A stretch of DNA of 64,000 bases from Parablautia muri (lineage in GTDB: Bacteria; Bacillota; Clostridia; Lachnospirales; Lachnospiraceae), in NCBI RefSeq assembly GCF_009917485.1, contig NZ_QZDT01000002.1, forward strand, positions 1-64,000, in the 5' to 3' direction. The position numbers were made by a program, and so were the translations under genes. Below, piece after piece: positions 25,308-34,849 of this stretch; the stretch's first letter is position 1, and each line of letters opens with the position of its first letter. The notes under the pieces were generated by a model, which was not told where the DNA came from, ran no database searches, and was given only the letters and a program-made list of their open reading frames with translations.

Positions 25308-25631
25308 ATGAATTGTTTAATTTTACTGTTATTACTTTTGTGCTGTGGGAATAATGGAGATTGTTTTAATCTTAATTCTGACAGTAACAACAATTGCTGC
25401 CGCCGTGACAGGGATGAACGCCGTGAATGCGGTAATGGGAACAGCAATCGCGGGCGCGACCGCGACAATGAAGGCTGTGGTTGTGGCAGTGAGCGTCCTG
25501 ACAATAATGACTGCGGCTGCAGAAATGATTTCCGTCCGGAGCCACGCTTTGAATCAAGGCCATTTACCTTTAATCAAAATAATGTATGCGGTTGTGAGGA
25601 ACATCAGAACAATAACGATGACAGGCAGTAA
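25308..25631 (+). CDS. Cys/Asn/Arg-rich low-complexity small protein
   Basis: This 107-residue protein starts behind AAAAAGGAGAG. It has a short hydrophobic start (MNCLILLLLLLCC), then a low-complexity body rich in Asn, Arg, Asp and Cys (NNCCRRDRDERREC, CGCGSERPDNNDCGC). It has about a dozen cysteines, many in CC or CxC pairs. I do not recognise a family. Similar compositions occur in clostridial spore-surface or cysteine cross-linked proteins, but nothing proves that here. It is followed by a strong terminator. Confidence 0.65.
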   Translation: MNCLILLLLLLCCGNNGDCFNLNSDSNNNCCRRDRDERRECGNGNSNRGRDRDNEGCGCGSERPDNNDCGCRNDFRPEPRFESRPFTFNQNNVCGCEEHQNNNDDRQ

Positions 25632-25670
25632 AAAATTAAGAGCTGTCATACGTGCAACTGGCTGGTTGAT

Positions 25671-25704
25671 AAAATGTGCGGGTATAACCCGCACATTTTA
25701 TTCT
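25671..25704 (+). terminator. Rho-independent terminator
   Basis: AAAATGTGCGGGT (25671-25683) and ACCCGCACATTTT (25687-25699) form a perfect 13-bp stem with a three-base loop and T-rich tail. It ends the small Cys-rich gene and abuts repeat copy B. Confidence 0.85.
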
Positions 25705-25745
25705 CACGGTCTGTGCAGTAAATGCACAGACCTGGCTGAACCGTT
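25701..25745. repeat. Dispersed palindromic repeat, copy B
   Basis: TTCTCACGGTCTGTGCAGTA continues as AATGCACAGACCTGGCTGAA. The TCTGTGC/GCACAGA arms flank an AGTAAAT loop. It matches copy C (53308-53347, inverted) almost base for base over 38 bp, and shares the CTCACGG, GCAGTAAATG and CCTG positions with copies A and D. The rest of the gap to 25932 has a TATAAT at 25810 and no gene. Confidence 0.8.
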
Positions 25746-25887
25746 CCTACCCTTATACTTCCTTTTTACTTCATGAAAAATTTAATTTTCAAAATTTGAA
25801 TTGTCATGTTATAATGTTTTATGTCTGCATTTTTGTTGGACAAGTCAGGATGATTTTTAACAATGTTCCTTGTGCTTTTGATAAACA

Positions 25888-25932
25888 GCTTTCGCCCAAA
25901 TTTGAGGACATTGGCAAGAATGGGGGATTAAT
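25888..25932 (+). promoter_or_regulatory. Shared leader motif, copy 1 (before the gtrA-like gene)
   Basis: GCTTTCGCCCAAATTTGAGG then ACATTGGCAAGAATGGGGGA leads to the start codon. It matches copies before mutS (29044) and sepF (50024), including the ribosome binding site itself. This copy lacks the first AAATTTGTG arm. Confidence 0.7.
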
Positions 25933-26358
25933 ATGAAAAATTTATTGAATCAGATTTTACGCTTCGGAGTTGTAGGATTGTTTTGTTTTTTGATTGATTA
26001 TGGAATAACCACCGGATTTACCAATCAGCTTGGTGTGCACTATCTGATTTCAAAACTATTGGGCTTTGTGGTATCGGCAGTTGTCAATTATATTTTGAGT
26101 ATTAAATTTGTGTTCACCCACAAGAAAGAAATGGGGAAAGGAAAAGAATTTAGTGTTTTCCTTATCCTATCCGTGATTGGGCTTGTGATTAATGAAATTG
26201 TTATGTTCATATGCATAGATGGCATATATGGACATAGTGCGGATTTGCAGGAGATTATTTCAGATTCTCTTATAGTTTCCTTAAGTACCGTTGTGGCAAC
26301 TGGTGTGGTTATGGTATATAATTTTATTTCAAGAAAACTGTTTCTGGAAAGAAAATAG
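25933..26358 (+). CDS. GtrA-family membrane protein
   Basis: The 141-residue protein has four transmembrane helices in the GtrA/DPMS pattern: RFGVVGLFCFLIDYGITTGF, a central KLLGFVVSAVVNYILSIKFVF, and a last VATGVVMVYNFISRKLFLER. Family members flip or help transfer lipid-linked sugars for cell-surface glycans. No glycosyltransferase lies next to it. The following gene starts 3 bp after its stop and is likely co-transcribed. It is preceded by the shared leader motif. Confidence 0.9.
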   Translation: MKNLLNQILRFGVVGLFCFLIDYGITTGFTNQLGVHYLISKLLGFVVSAVVNYILSIKFVFTHKKEMGKGKEFSVFLILSVIGLVINEIVMFICIDGIYGHSADLQEIISDSLIVSLSTVVATGVVMVYNFISRKLFLERK

Positions 26359-26361
26359 ACT

Positions 26362-27117
26362 ATGGATTCAGAACGTTTTGACGAAATGAAAAACAAAATT
26401 GTCTGTTCTGAGAGAGAAAGCGGCGGTATTGGAACATTAAAAGAAAAAACGGTACATGCCGTCTTGAAAGATTACTATGCGGCTGATAGGGAAATGCAGG
26501 AAATATCCCTGGATGGATATGTGGCGGATATTTATACTGGTACAGAAATTATAGAAATCCAAACCGCCAATTTTAACCGAATGAGAAATAAACTGGAGAG
26601 ATTTCTTCCAAAATATCCTGTGACGATTGTATATCCCATCCCTAAAATCAAATATTTAATCTGGATAGATGAGGAAACCGGAGAATGCTCAAAACCCCGG
26701 AAAAGCACTGTGAAAGGCTCTGTTTACAGGGCTTTTTATGAGTTATATAAAATAAAGCCGTATCTGGCAGATCCTAATCTGCATCTGTGCTTTCCACTTT
26801 TAGAGCTGGAGGAATACCGTCTTTTAAACGGATGGAGCCGGGACAAAAAAAGAGGCTCCTGCCGTTATGACAGGATCCCTAAAAGGCTCTTAGATGAAGT
26901 ACGGCTTGATCGGTTAAAGGATTATGCACAGCTGATTCCTTCTGACCTTATGGAACTGTTTACGGTTGTAGAATTTGGAAAAGCAATCAAAGAGCGGAAG
27001 GAAACAGCTGGTAGGGTTTTACATATTTTAAATTATCTGCATATCATAGAGCGATGTGAAAACCGGGGAAGATTCTACACATACAGGCTGAATCCTTTAT
27101 ATGACGAAAGTAAGTGA
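26362..27117 (+). CDS. Hypothetical protein with nuclease-like EIQT motif
   Basis: This 251-residue soluble protein begins 3 bp after the gtrA-like stop. I do not recognise a named family with confidence. The segment GYVADIYTGTEIIEIQTANF, followed by FNRMRNKLERFLPKYPVTIVYPI and IKYLIWID, resembles a restriction-endonuclease-like core (D, E-x-Q, then K). The C-terminal part (about 165-250) looks like two winged-helix units (RLDRLKDYAQLIPSDLMELF, GRVLHILNYLHIIERC). A DNA-related role is a guess. Confidence 0.5.
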   Translation: MDSERFDEMKNKIVCSERESGGIGTLKEKTVHAVLKDYYAADREMQEISLDGYVADIYTGTEIIEIQTANFNRMRNKLERFLPKYPVTIVYPIPKIKYLIWIDEETGECSKPRKSTVKGSVYRAFYELYKIKPYLADPNLHLCFPLLELEEYRLLNGWSRDKKRGSCRYDRIPKRLLDEVRLDRLKDYAQLIPSDLMELFTVVEFGKAIKERKETAGRVLHILNYLHIIERCENRGRFYTYRLNPLYDESK

Positions 27118-27198
27118 ACTTTCGGGCTGCTGGGAACACAATCTGGGGATTGCTGTCACTGTTCGCTTCTTTCTGCAGCAGTGCCCTTTGGTTATCAG

Positions 27199-27363
27199 AT
27201 GAATGCCGTATCCGAGAATATTCCAAGAGGACAGGCATATAAACGAATCTAAGAAATCCAGGAGGTGGTTCCGGAACCGAATGAAATAGAAGCAATTTGG
27301 GAAGGAAGAAAAGGCAGGGCAAAAAACGGGACAGTTTCCCATGATGCAATCAATTGGGATTAA
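27199..27363 (+). pseudogene. Remnant of a short unrecognised gene
   Basis: A frame reading MNAVSENIPRGQAYKRI is cut by TAA at 27250 and continues EIQEVVPEPNEIEAIWEGRK, then GRAKNGTVSHDAINWD and a natural-looking stop. The two halves share one frame and protein-like composition. The -VSHDAINWD ending resembles small antitoxin-type proteins, but I cannot name a family. It fills most of the 280-bp gap before miaB. Confidence 0.4.
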
Positions 27364-27396
27364 GAAAGTAATAAACAATAGATAGAAGGATGAAAC

Positions 27397-28893
27397 ATGG
27401 ATTCTTATATTAATTTAAATCATATTTCCACAGAAGAATTAAAGCATGTAGACTTGAATGGGGTTAATGTGAATTGTAATCCGCCTGATGTTGAACCACA
27501 GCGTCAATATTACTTTATGGCCAAGTGCAGGCACATTGTGAAGTCGGAAAGCGAACGTCTTGGACGACCGCTATATGCGTGCATTCAGGTTTTCGGCTGT
27601 CAGATGAATGCCAGAGATTCTGAAAAGCTGGCGGGTATCTTAAGGGAAGTGGGCTATGAGCTTACTGAAAATGAAGATGCCGATTTTGTGATCTATAATA
27701 CCTGTACTGTCAGGGACAATGCAAATCAAAGGGTCTATGGGCGGCTGGGACACTTAAATAGCCTGAAAAAGAAAAAAAAGCATATGAAGATTGCCCTCTG
27801 CGGCTGTATGATGCAGGAGCCCTCTGCCGTAGAAAAAATAAAGCAGAGTTATCGATTTGTGGATTTAATCTTTGGAACCCATAATATTTATAAATTTGCA
27901 GAACTTTTGGTAACTATGTTTGAATCTGACAGGATGGTGGTGGACATCTGGCAGGAAACAGACCAAATTGTAGAAAGCCTGCCTGTGGAGCGGAAATATC
28001 CTTTTAAATCCGGTATTAACATTATGTTTGGCTGTAACAATTTTTGCAGCTACTGTATTGTGCCTTATGTAAGAGGGCGGGAGAGAAGCCGCAGGCCGGA
28101 AGAAATTATTCACGAGATAGAAATGCTGGTATCGGAAGGCGTTGTGGAGGTTATGCTGTTAGGACAAAATGTCAATTCCTACGGCAGGAATCTGGAGGAA
28201 TCCATAACCTTTGCCCAGCTTCTTCGTCAGGTTGAACAGATTGAAGGGCTAAAAAGAATTCGCTTTATGACCTCCCATCCCAAGGATTTGTCAGACGAAC
28301 TCATTCAGGTGATGAAGGAATCCAAAAAGATATGCCGGCACCTTCACCTCCCATTGCAGTCTGGCTCCACCAGAATTTTAAAAGCAATGAACAGACGATA
28401 TACCAAGGAACAGTACCTTGTGCTGGTGGAAAAAATCAGGAAGGAAATACCGGATTTGGCCATCACAACAGATATTATTGTAGGCTTTCCCGGCGAGGCG
28501 CCATGTGATGTGGATGAAACCATAGATGTGGTGCGCAAGGTAAAATATGATAATGCCTTTACCTTTATTTACTCCAAACGGACCGGAACACCTGCCGCCA
28601 CAATGGAAAATCAGGTACCAGAAGCTGTTGTTAAGGAAGGATTTGACCGTCTTTTAAAGGTGGTACAGGACACCGCAAGGGAAAGAGCTGGTCTTCTTGA
28701 GGGAAAGACTATGGACGCGCTGGTGGAGGAAGTAAATGAACAGGATGCAAGCCTTGTTACAGGGCGGCTTTCCAACAATACAATGGTGCATTTTAAAGGG
28801 GATGCAAGCTTGATTGGACAGATTGTTCCGGTTTACCTAAAGGAATGCCATGGTTTTTATTACCTGGGTGAAAAAGACGAAAAGACTTTCTAA
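27397..28893 (+). CDS. miaB: tRNA-2-methylthio-N6-dimethylallyladenosine synthase MiaB
   Basis: This 498-residue radical SAM methylthiotransferase modifies position 37 of tRNAs after MiaA. The N-terminal UPF0004 domain has cysteines in FGCQMNARDSEK, CTVRDNANQRVYGRLG and LCGCMMQ. The radical SAM CxxxCxxC motif is GCNNFCSYCIVPYVRGRE. A C-terminal TRAM domain follows (from about 430). The first 60 residues form an extension usual in clostridia. It is followed by a terminator, then mutS, mutL and miaA. Confidence 0.95.
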   Translation: MDSYINLNHISTEELKHVDLNGVNVNCNPPDVEPQRQYYFMAKCRHIVKSESERLGRPLYACIQVFGCQMNARDSEKLAGILREVGYELTENEDADFVIYNTCTVRDNANQRVYGRLGHLNSLKKKKKHMKIALCGCMMQEPSAVEKIKQSYRFVDLIFGTHNIYKFAELLVTMFESDRMVVDIWQETDQIVESLPVERKYPFKSGINIMFGCNNFCSYCIVPYVRGRERSRRPEEIIHEIEMLVSEGVVEVMLLGQNVNSYGRNLEESITFAQLLRQVEQIEGLKRIRFMTSHPKDLSDELIQVMKESKKICRHLHLPLQSGSTRILKAMNRRYTKEQYLVLVEKIRKEIPDLAITTDIIVGFPGEAPCDVDETIDVVRKVKYDNAFTFIYSKRTGTPAATMENQVPEAVVKEGFDRLLKVVQDTARERAGLLEGKTMDALVEEVNEQDASLVTGRLSNNTMVHFKGDASLIGQIVPVYLKECHGFYYLGEKDEKTF

Positions 28894-28937
28894 GGAGTCA
28901 AAGGACGCCTCCTGAGAAAATCTAAGTTTCGTCTTAA

Positions 28938-28961
28938 AGAATCGCCTCAGGGCGATTTTTC
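28938..28961 (+). terminator. Rho-independent terminator after miaB
   Basis: AATCGCC (28940-28946) pairs with GGCGATT (28951-28957) across a four-base loop and runs into TTTTT. Confidence 0.75.
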
Positions 28962-29043
28962 TGGAATGATTTATGTATTGTTTGTGCCGCAAGACGGCAG
29001 GAATGGAGGGATAGTAGATTGAAAATCAAAGATTTTTAATCTA

Positions 29044-29097
29044 CAAATTTGTGCTTACGCCCAAATTTGAGGGCTGTTGGAAGCATGGAGGATTAGA
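29044..29097 (+). promoter_or_regulatory. Shared leader motif, copy 2 (before mutS)
   Basis: It begins AAATTTGTGCTTACGCCCAA and ends AAGCATGGAGGATTAGA, directly before the ATG. AAATTTG.GC and GC.CAAATTT can pair around a TTAC loop. It includes the ribosome binding site GGAGG and matches leaders at 25888 and 50024. Confidence 0.75.
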
Positions 29098-31743
29098 ATG
29101 GCAGAATTAACACCAATGATGCAGCAGTACCTGGAAACAAAAAAAGAGTATCCGGATTGTATTCTTTTTTACAGGCTGGGGGATTTTTATGAAATGTTTT
29201 TCGAGGATGCAATCACTGCATCCAAGGCATTAGAAATCACCTTAACAGGAAAAAATTGCGGCCTTGAGGAGAGGGCCCCCATGTGCGGTATTCCTTACCA
29301 CGCTGTGGAAGGCTATTTAAATAAGCTGATTGCAAAGGGATATAAGGTAGCAATCTGCGAACAGATGGAAGACCCCAAGCAGGCCAAGGGGCTTGTGAAA
29401 AGGGACGTGACCAGAATCGTCACGCCTGGTACCAATTTAAATGTACAGGGAATGGATGAAGGACGTAATAACTTTCTTATGAGTATTGCCTACTTTCAGG
29501 GGAAAACCGGTATATCGATTGCGGACGTTACAACAGGAGATTACTATCTGACAGAGGCGGAGGATGACAGAAAACTGCTGGATGAAATTAACAAATACTG
29601 TCCTAGCGAAATTATCTGTAATGATGCTTTTCTTATGAGCGGCATTGACCTGGAGGATTTAAAGGGACGGCTTCATATTACGGTATATACCCTTGGACCG
29701 CATTTTTTTGACGAAGACAGGTGTAGAAACAGTTTATTAAAACATTTTCATGTGAATAATCTCCAAGGCATGGGAATTGAAGATTTCCCTTCAGGTCTGA
29801 TTGCGGCAGGATCCCTTATGCTTTACTTAACGGACACGCAAAAAATTGATCTGGCGCATTTTACCCATTTGTATCCATACCTTACCAGCAAATATATGCT
29901 CCTTGACAGTTCCACCCGGCGTAACTTAGAGCTTGTGGAGACACTTCGTGAAAAGCAAAAGAGAGGTTCCCTTTTATGGGTTTTGGATAAGACAAGGACT
30001 GCTATGGGGGCTAGATGCCTGCGGCAATATTTAGAGCAGCCACTGATTGACAAAATGCAAATCGAAAAGCGCCTTGATGGTGTGGATGCTTTATCAAAGC
30101 AGGCCATCAACAGAGATGAGATCAGGGAATATTTAAATCCGGTTTATGACCTTGAACGCCTTCTTTCTAAGGTCAGTTATAAAACGGCCAACCCCAGAGA
30201 TTTGATTGCCTTTCGCAGTTCCCTGCAAATGCTTCCCCATATTAAAACCCTTTTAGGTGATTTCAGGGAAGAATTGTTATGCGAAATACAAGAGGAAATA
30301 GATGATTTATCGGATATTTGCACCTTGATTGAAAACGCAATTAATGAAGAACCGCCCATAACAGTTCGGGAAGGCGGCATTATCCGGGAAGGCTTTGATG
30401 AAACTATTGACAATTTGCGCCATGCCAAGACAGAAGGGAAAGACTGGCTGGCAAAGTTAGAGGAAGAAGACAGGGAACGGACGGGCATTAAAAATCTTAA
30501 AATTCGTTATAACAAGGTCTTTGGTTATTATTACGAGGTAACCAATTCCTACAAGAATCTTGTCCCGGAGGATTATATCAGGAAGCAGACCCTTGCCAAT
30601 GCAGAGCGCTATACCAATACCCGTTTAAAGGAGCTGGAGGATGCGATTTTAAATGCGGAGGACAAGCTCTATACGCTGGAATACGACTTGTTCTGCCAGA
30701 TTCGGGATGCCATTGCAAGTGAGATGGAGCGTATACAGAAAACAGCAAAGGCTGTTGCAAAGTTAGATGTGCTATCTTCCCTTTCCTTTGTGGCGGAGCG
30801 GAATCATTTTGTCCGTCCGGTTATCAACGAAAAAGGTGTTATAGACATTAAGGAGGGCAGACATCCGGTGGTGGAGCAGATGCTTTCAGATGACATGTTT
30901 ATTTCCAACGACACGCATCTGGATAATCATAAATATTGCGTGTCTGTCATTACCGGGCCAAATATGGCCGGAAAATCTACCTATATGCGCCAGGTAGCTT
31001 TGATTGTGCTTATGGCGCAAATCGGCAGCTTTGTCCCTGCCACCAGCGCCAATATCGGTTTGGTAGACCGTATTTTCACCCGTGTAGGGGCGTCAGATGA
31101 CTTAGCCAGCGGACAAAGTACGTTTATGGTGGAGATGAATGAGGTTGCCAATATTTTAAGAAATGCCACCCAAAACAGCCTTCTTATTTTAGATGAAATC
31201 GGCAGGGGCACTTCTACCTTTGACGGTTTAAGCATTGCATGGGCAGTAATTGAACATATCAGCAACAAAAAGCTGCTGGGCGCTAAGACACTGTTTGCCA
31301 CCCATTACCATGAGCTTACAGAGTTAGAAGGTAAAATGAACAATGTAAATAATTACTGTATTGCCGTCAAGGAAAAGGGAGATGATATTGTTTTTCTGCG
31401 GAAGATTATTAAGGGCGGCGCGGATAAAAGCTATGGGATACAGGTTGCGAAACTGGCCGGCGTACCGGATATGGTCATTGATCGGGCAAAGGAAATTGCA
31501 GCAAAATTAAGTGATAACGATATTCTGGAAAAGGTCCAGAGCATAGCCGTTGACCAGAAAGACAGTAAACATAAGCCAGTCAAATATGATGAGGTGGATT
31601 TAAGTCAAATGTCTTTATTTGATACGGTAACAGATGAAGATGTCCTCAATGAATTAAAAGAGATTGATGTTACGAATCTCACCCCATTAGATGCATTAAA
31701 TACCTTATACCGTCTTCAGAACAAATTAAAAAATAGATGGTGA
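29098..31743 (+). CDS. mutS: DNA mismatch repair protein MutS
   Basis: The 881-residue protein recognises mispairs and recruits MutL. The start at 29098 is chosen because TGGAGG lies at normal distance. The N-terminal mismatch-binding motif is YRLGDFYEMFFEDA (the F-x-E type wedge). The connector and clamp follow, then the ATPase with Walker A GPNMAGKST (about 619-627), the motif FMVEMNEVANIL, and Walker B LLILDEIGRGTSTFDG. The end overlaps upstream codons of mutL, and the four repair/tRNA genes run together. Confidence 0.97.
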   Translation: MAELTPMMQQYLETKKEYPDCILFYRLGDFYEMFFEDAITASKALEITLTGKNCGLEERAPMCGIPYHAVEGYLNKLIAKGYKVAICEQMEDPKQAKGLVKRDVTRIVTPGTNLNVQGMDEGRNNFLMSIAYFQGKTGISIADVTTGDYYLTEAEDDRKLLDEINKYCPSEIICNDAFLMSGIDLEDLKGRLHITVYTLGPHFFDEDRCRNSLLKHFHVNNLQGMGIEDFPSGLIAAGSLMLYLTDTQKIDLAHFTHLYPYLTSKYMLLDSSTRRNLELVETLREKQKRGSLLWVLDKTRTAMGARCLRQYLEQPLIDKMQIEKRLDGVDALSKQAINRDEIREYLNPVYDLERLLSKVSYKTANPRDLIAFRSSLQMLPHIKTLLGDFREELLCEIQEEIDDLSDICTLIENAINEEPPITVREGGIIREGFDETIDNLRHAKTEGKDWLAKLEEEDRERTGIKNLKIRYNKVFGYYYEVTNSYKNLVPEDYIRKQTLANAERYTNTRLKELEDAILNAEDKLYTLEYDLFCQIRDAIASEMERIQKTAKAVAKLDVLSSLSFVAERNHFVRPVINEKGVIDIKEGRHPVVEQMLSDDMFISNDTHLDNHKYCVSVITGPNMAGKSTYMRQVALIVLMAQIGSFVPATSANIGLVDRIFTRVGASDDLASGQSTFMVEMNEVANILRNATQNSLLILDEIGRGTSTFDGLSIAWAVIEHISNKKLLGAKTLFATHYHELTELEGKMNNVNNYCIAVKEKGDDIVFLRKIIKGGADKSYGIQVAKLAGVPDMVIDRAKEIAAKLSDNDILEKVQSIAVDQKDSKHKPVKYDEVDLSQMSLFDTVTDEDVLNELKEIDVTNLTPLDALNTLYRLQNKLKNRW

Positions 31744-31811
31744 GAGCAGAGGATATCTTGCCTTACAGGTTTAGGTTATATATTTTGTTTCCATACAAAG
31801 CAGGAGGAATT

Positions 31812-33767
31812 ATGCCGGTTATAAAGTTACTCAGCCAAAGCACAATTGATAAAATTGCCGCCGGAGAGGTGGTGGAACGTCCTTTAAGTGTTGTAAAAGA
31901 ACTGACAGAAAATGCCATAGATGCAAAAGCAAACGCTATCACCGTAGAAATAAAAGAGGGAGGAATTTCCCTCATCCGTGTGACAGACAATGGATGCGGC
32001 ATTCCCAAAAATCAGGTGAAAAAGGCTTTTTTGCGTCATGCAACCAGTAAAATCACTTCTATTGAAGATTTAAATTACGTGGAAAGTCTTGGTTTTCGTG
32101 GAGAAGCCTTATCCAGCATTGCGGCGGTGGCACAGGTAGAGGTCCTTACCAAAACCGCAGACGATTTGACTGGCGTTCGTTATCGTATTGCCGGGGGCAG
32201 GGAGGAAGAACCTGAGGAGATAGGAGTCCCCGCAGGTACCACATTCCTGGTACGGAATCTCTTTTTCAACACACCTGTCCGGAAGAAGTTCCTAAAGCAG
32301 CCCCAGACAGAGGGCGGTTATGTGGCGGACATGATGGAGCACCTTGCCTTATCCCACCCCGATATTTCCATTAAATTTATCCAAAATGGACAGGTGAAAT
32401 TCCATACCTCCGGAAATGGGAATTTAAAAGAGGTTATTTACCGGATTTACGGCAAGGATATAACAGATGCCCTGATTCCCTTTGAAAAATCAGAGGATGG
32501 CTTTTGTGTCAGTGGTTTTTTGGGAAAGCCTGAAATAAATCGCTCTAATCGGAACTTTGAGGTTTACTTTGTAAACGGCCGATATGTAAAAAATGATGTG
32601 ATCACCAAGGCAGTGGAGGAGGGTTACAGGGCTTATGTTATGCAGCATAAATTTCCATTTTTTGTGCTCCATTTCACCATGGCACCTGAGACCATCGATG
32701 TAAATGTCCATCCCGCAAAAATGGAAATTCGTTTCAATCAGGGAAATGAATTTTATGAAAAAATCAGCAGATGGATTGGGGAAGGCCTGCACGCTGTGGA
32801 GCTTATACCGGATGTGCGCCTTATGGAGGAGGAGCGCAAGCCGTCACCTGTACTGAAAACCCCTGAACCCTTTGAGGTAAGACGGACGGCTATGCTCATG
32901 GAGGATCCCTTGGAATATAAAACAGTTGCGTCAGATAATAAAACGATTCCGGCGTCTAAAACAGCTGCAGAAAATAGTGGATTCCCCAAAGAACCTAAGG
33001 TGCAGGATTTTTTACATAAAATTGTGCAAAATAAAATAATTGGGAATGAAAATGCCGGCAAATTCAGTGGACCTGGTATTGAAAAAGAAGATTTGCGGGC
33101 AAATGTCATCAAAGCAGATAAACACATTCTTGTGGAAAAACCCACTCAAATGGGACTTTTCGAAGAAAATTTTCTGAAAAAGGACGCAAGGGAAGAACAT
33201 CAGATTTTAGGACAGATTTTTGGTACTTACTGGCTGGTAGCTTTTCAGGATAAGCTGTTTATCATTGACCAACATGCCGCCCATGAAAAAGTAAAATATG
33301 AGAGACTTGTTCAGGAACTTGAAAAGAAAGAACTTTCTTCCCAGATGCTGAATCCGCCGGTTATTGTGAATCTCACAGGAAAAGAGGAAGCACTTTTGAA
33401 GGAGTATCTTCCTTACTTTATAGAGATGGGATTTGAACTGGAGGAGTTCGGAGGCGAAGCCTGGGCCATACGTTCCATGCCGGTTGATTTATATGGGAAT
33501 AGTGAAAAGGAGCTTTTTATGGATATTTTGGATGAGCTTGCAGAAAAGGAAGTCGCAGGCACACCGGAGATTATTTTGCAAAAACTGGCTTCTATGGCCT
33601 GCAAGGCGGCTGTTAAGGGCAATCATCAAATGAGCCTTAGGGAGATGGAGGCCCTTATTGAGGAATTGCTTACACTTGAAAATCCTTATCATTGTCCTCA
33701 CGGGAGACCTACCATTATTGCTATGAGTAAATATGAAATTGAAAAGAAGTTTAAGAGAATTGTATAA
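31812..33767 (+). CDS. mutL: DNA mismatch repair protein MutL with endonuclease motif
   Basis: The 651-residue protein starts at the ATG at 31812 behind GCAGGAGG. The GHKL ATPase domain has ELTENAIDAKANAI, DNGCGIP and GFRGEALSSIAAVA. The C-terminal domain contains DQHAAHEKVKYE, the DQHA(X)2E(X)4E nicking site found in MutL of bacteria lacking MutH. A low-conservation linker (about 345-470) separates them. It acts with MutS to nick the error strand. Confidence 0.96.
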   Translation: MPVIKLLSQSTIDKIAAGEVVERPLSVVKELTENAIDAKANAITVEIKEGGISLIRVTDNGCGIPKNQVKKAFLRHATSKITSIEDLNYVESLGFRGEALSSIAAVAQVEVLTKTADDLTGVRYRIAGGREEEPEEIGVPAGTTFLVRNLFFNTPVRKKFLKQPQTEGGYVADMMEHLALSHPDISIKFIQNGQVKFHTSGNGNLKEVIYRIYGKDITDALIPFEKSEDGFCVSGFLGKPEINRSNRNFEVYFVNGRYVKNDVITKAVEEGYRAYVMQHKFPFFVLHFTMAPETIDVNVHPAKMEIRFNQGNEFYEKISRWIGEGLHAVELIPDVRLMEEERKPSPVLKTPEPFEVRRTAMLMEDPLEYKTVASDNKTIPASKTAAENSGFPKEPKVQDFLHKIVQNKIIGNENAGKFSGPGIEKEDLRANVIKADKHILVEKPTQMGLFEENFLKKDAREEHQILGQIFGTYWLVAFQDKLFIIDQHAAHEKVKYERLVQELEKKELSSQMLNPPVIVNLTGKEEALLKEYLPYFIEMGFELEEFGGEAWAIRSMPVDLYGNSEKELFMDILDELAEKEVAGTPEIILQKLASMACKAAVKGNHQMSLREMEALIEELLTLENPYHCPHGRPTIIAMSKYEIEKKFKRIV

Positions 33768-33839
33768 GGGTCATGGAAGATAGGCGGCATCCGGCCTGGG
33801 CTGAAATGTATCGGAATTTTCCGATGTAAATATGGAGGG

Positions 33840-34781
33840 ATGATGGATCAGAAAGGAAAAATGATTGTGCTTACAGGACCTACGGCGGTGGGGAAGACGG
33901 CGCTGTCGATTGCACTTGCAAAAGAAATTGGAGGGGAAATTATTTCAGCTGATTCTATGCAGGTTTATAAGTATATGGACATTGGTTCTGCAAAAATTAC
34001 AAAAGATGAAATGCAGGGAGTCAAACATTATTTGATAGATGTGCTGGAACCATCGGAAGAATTTAATGTCTACCGCTTCCAGCAGATGGCAAAGGAGGCC
34101 GTAAAGGAAATTTATCAAAAAGGCCATATCCCCATTGTTGTTGGCGGAACAGGCTTTTATATTCAGGCTCTTTTGTATGATATTGATTTTTCCACAGAAG
34201 AAGACCACAACGCATTTCGCATAGAACTTGAAAGACTCGCAGCCGAAAAGGGATCCGCTTACCTTCACGCGCAGTTAGAGGAGGTAGACTCCGTTTCCGC
34301 AAAAGAAATTCATCCCAACAATCAAAAACGCATCATCAGAGCCCTTGAATTTTACCAGCTAAACGGTGAAAAAATTTCCGACCACAACCAAAAGGAACGC
34401 CAAAAAGAAGCTGCCTACGATTTTAGCTATTTTGTCCTAACCGATGACAGAAAACGCCTCTATCAGAGGATTGATGAGAGAGTGGACGCCATGCTGGAAA
34501 AAGGACTCTTAGAAGAAGTCAGACACCTAAAAGAAATGGGCTATCAAAGAAACATGGTATCCATGCAAGGCCTGGGCTACAAAGAACTTCTCTCATACCT
34601 GTCAGGCGAATGCACACTGGATGAAGCAATATACCTTATCAAACGCAGCACACGCCGTTTTGCCAAACGCCAACTCACCTGGTTTCGCCGGGAGCGAGAT
34701 GTCATCTGGCTAGAGAGAGCGCGCTTTGACAATAATCTGCAAAATATCTTAAATTTTATATTAAAGAATATAAAAATTTAA
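33840..34781 (+). CDS. miaA: tRNA dimethylallyltransferase MiaA
   Basis: The 313-residue enzyme adds a dimethylallyl group to A37 of tRNAs reading UNN codons, making the substrate of MiaB. P-loop LTGPTAVGKTALS, then ISADSMQVYKYMDIGSAK and VGGTGFYIQALLYDID, are diagnostic, as is the RSTRRFAKRQLTWFR basic segment. Two ATGs in tandem (33840, 33843) follow GGAGGG; the second has better spacing. It lies in the common mutS-mutL-miaA order. Confidence 0.95.
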   Translation: MMDQKGKMIVLTGPTAVGKTALSIALAKEIGGEIISADSMQVYKYMDIGSAKITKDEMQGVKHYLIDVLEPSEEFNVYRFQQMAKEAVKEIYQKGHIPIVVGGTGFYIQALLYDIDFSTEEDHNAFRIELERLAAEKGSAYLHAQLEEVDSVSAKEIHPNNQKRIIRALEFYQLNGEKISDHNQKERQKEAAYDFSYFVLTDDRKRLYQRIDERVDAMLEKGLLEEVRHLKEMGYQRNMVSMQGLGYKELLSYLSGECTLDEAIYLIKRSTRRFAKRQLTWFRRERDVIWLERARFDNNLQNILNFILKNIKI

Positions 34782-34849
34782 GAGATGAAAATAAACGCAT
34801 TATTTCAAAGGCTTGCAAAAAGCAGTCTTTTTTATGCAGGAGGTGCAAA

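Noticed and set aside
25345-25776. Alternative 143-codon frame over the Cys-rich gene
   Set aside because: It runs through the terminator and repeat B; the frame at 25308 has the ribosome site and a natural stop.
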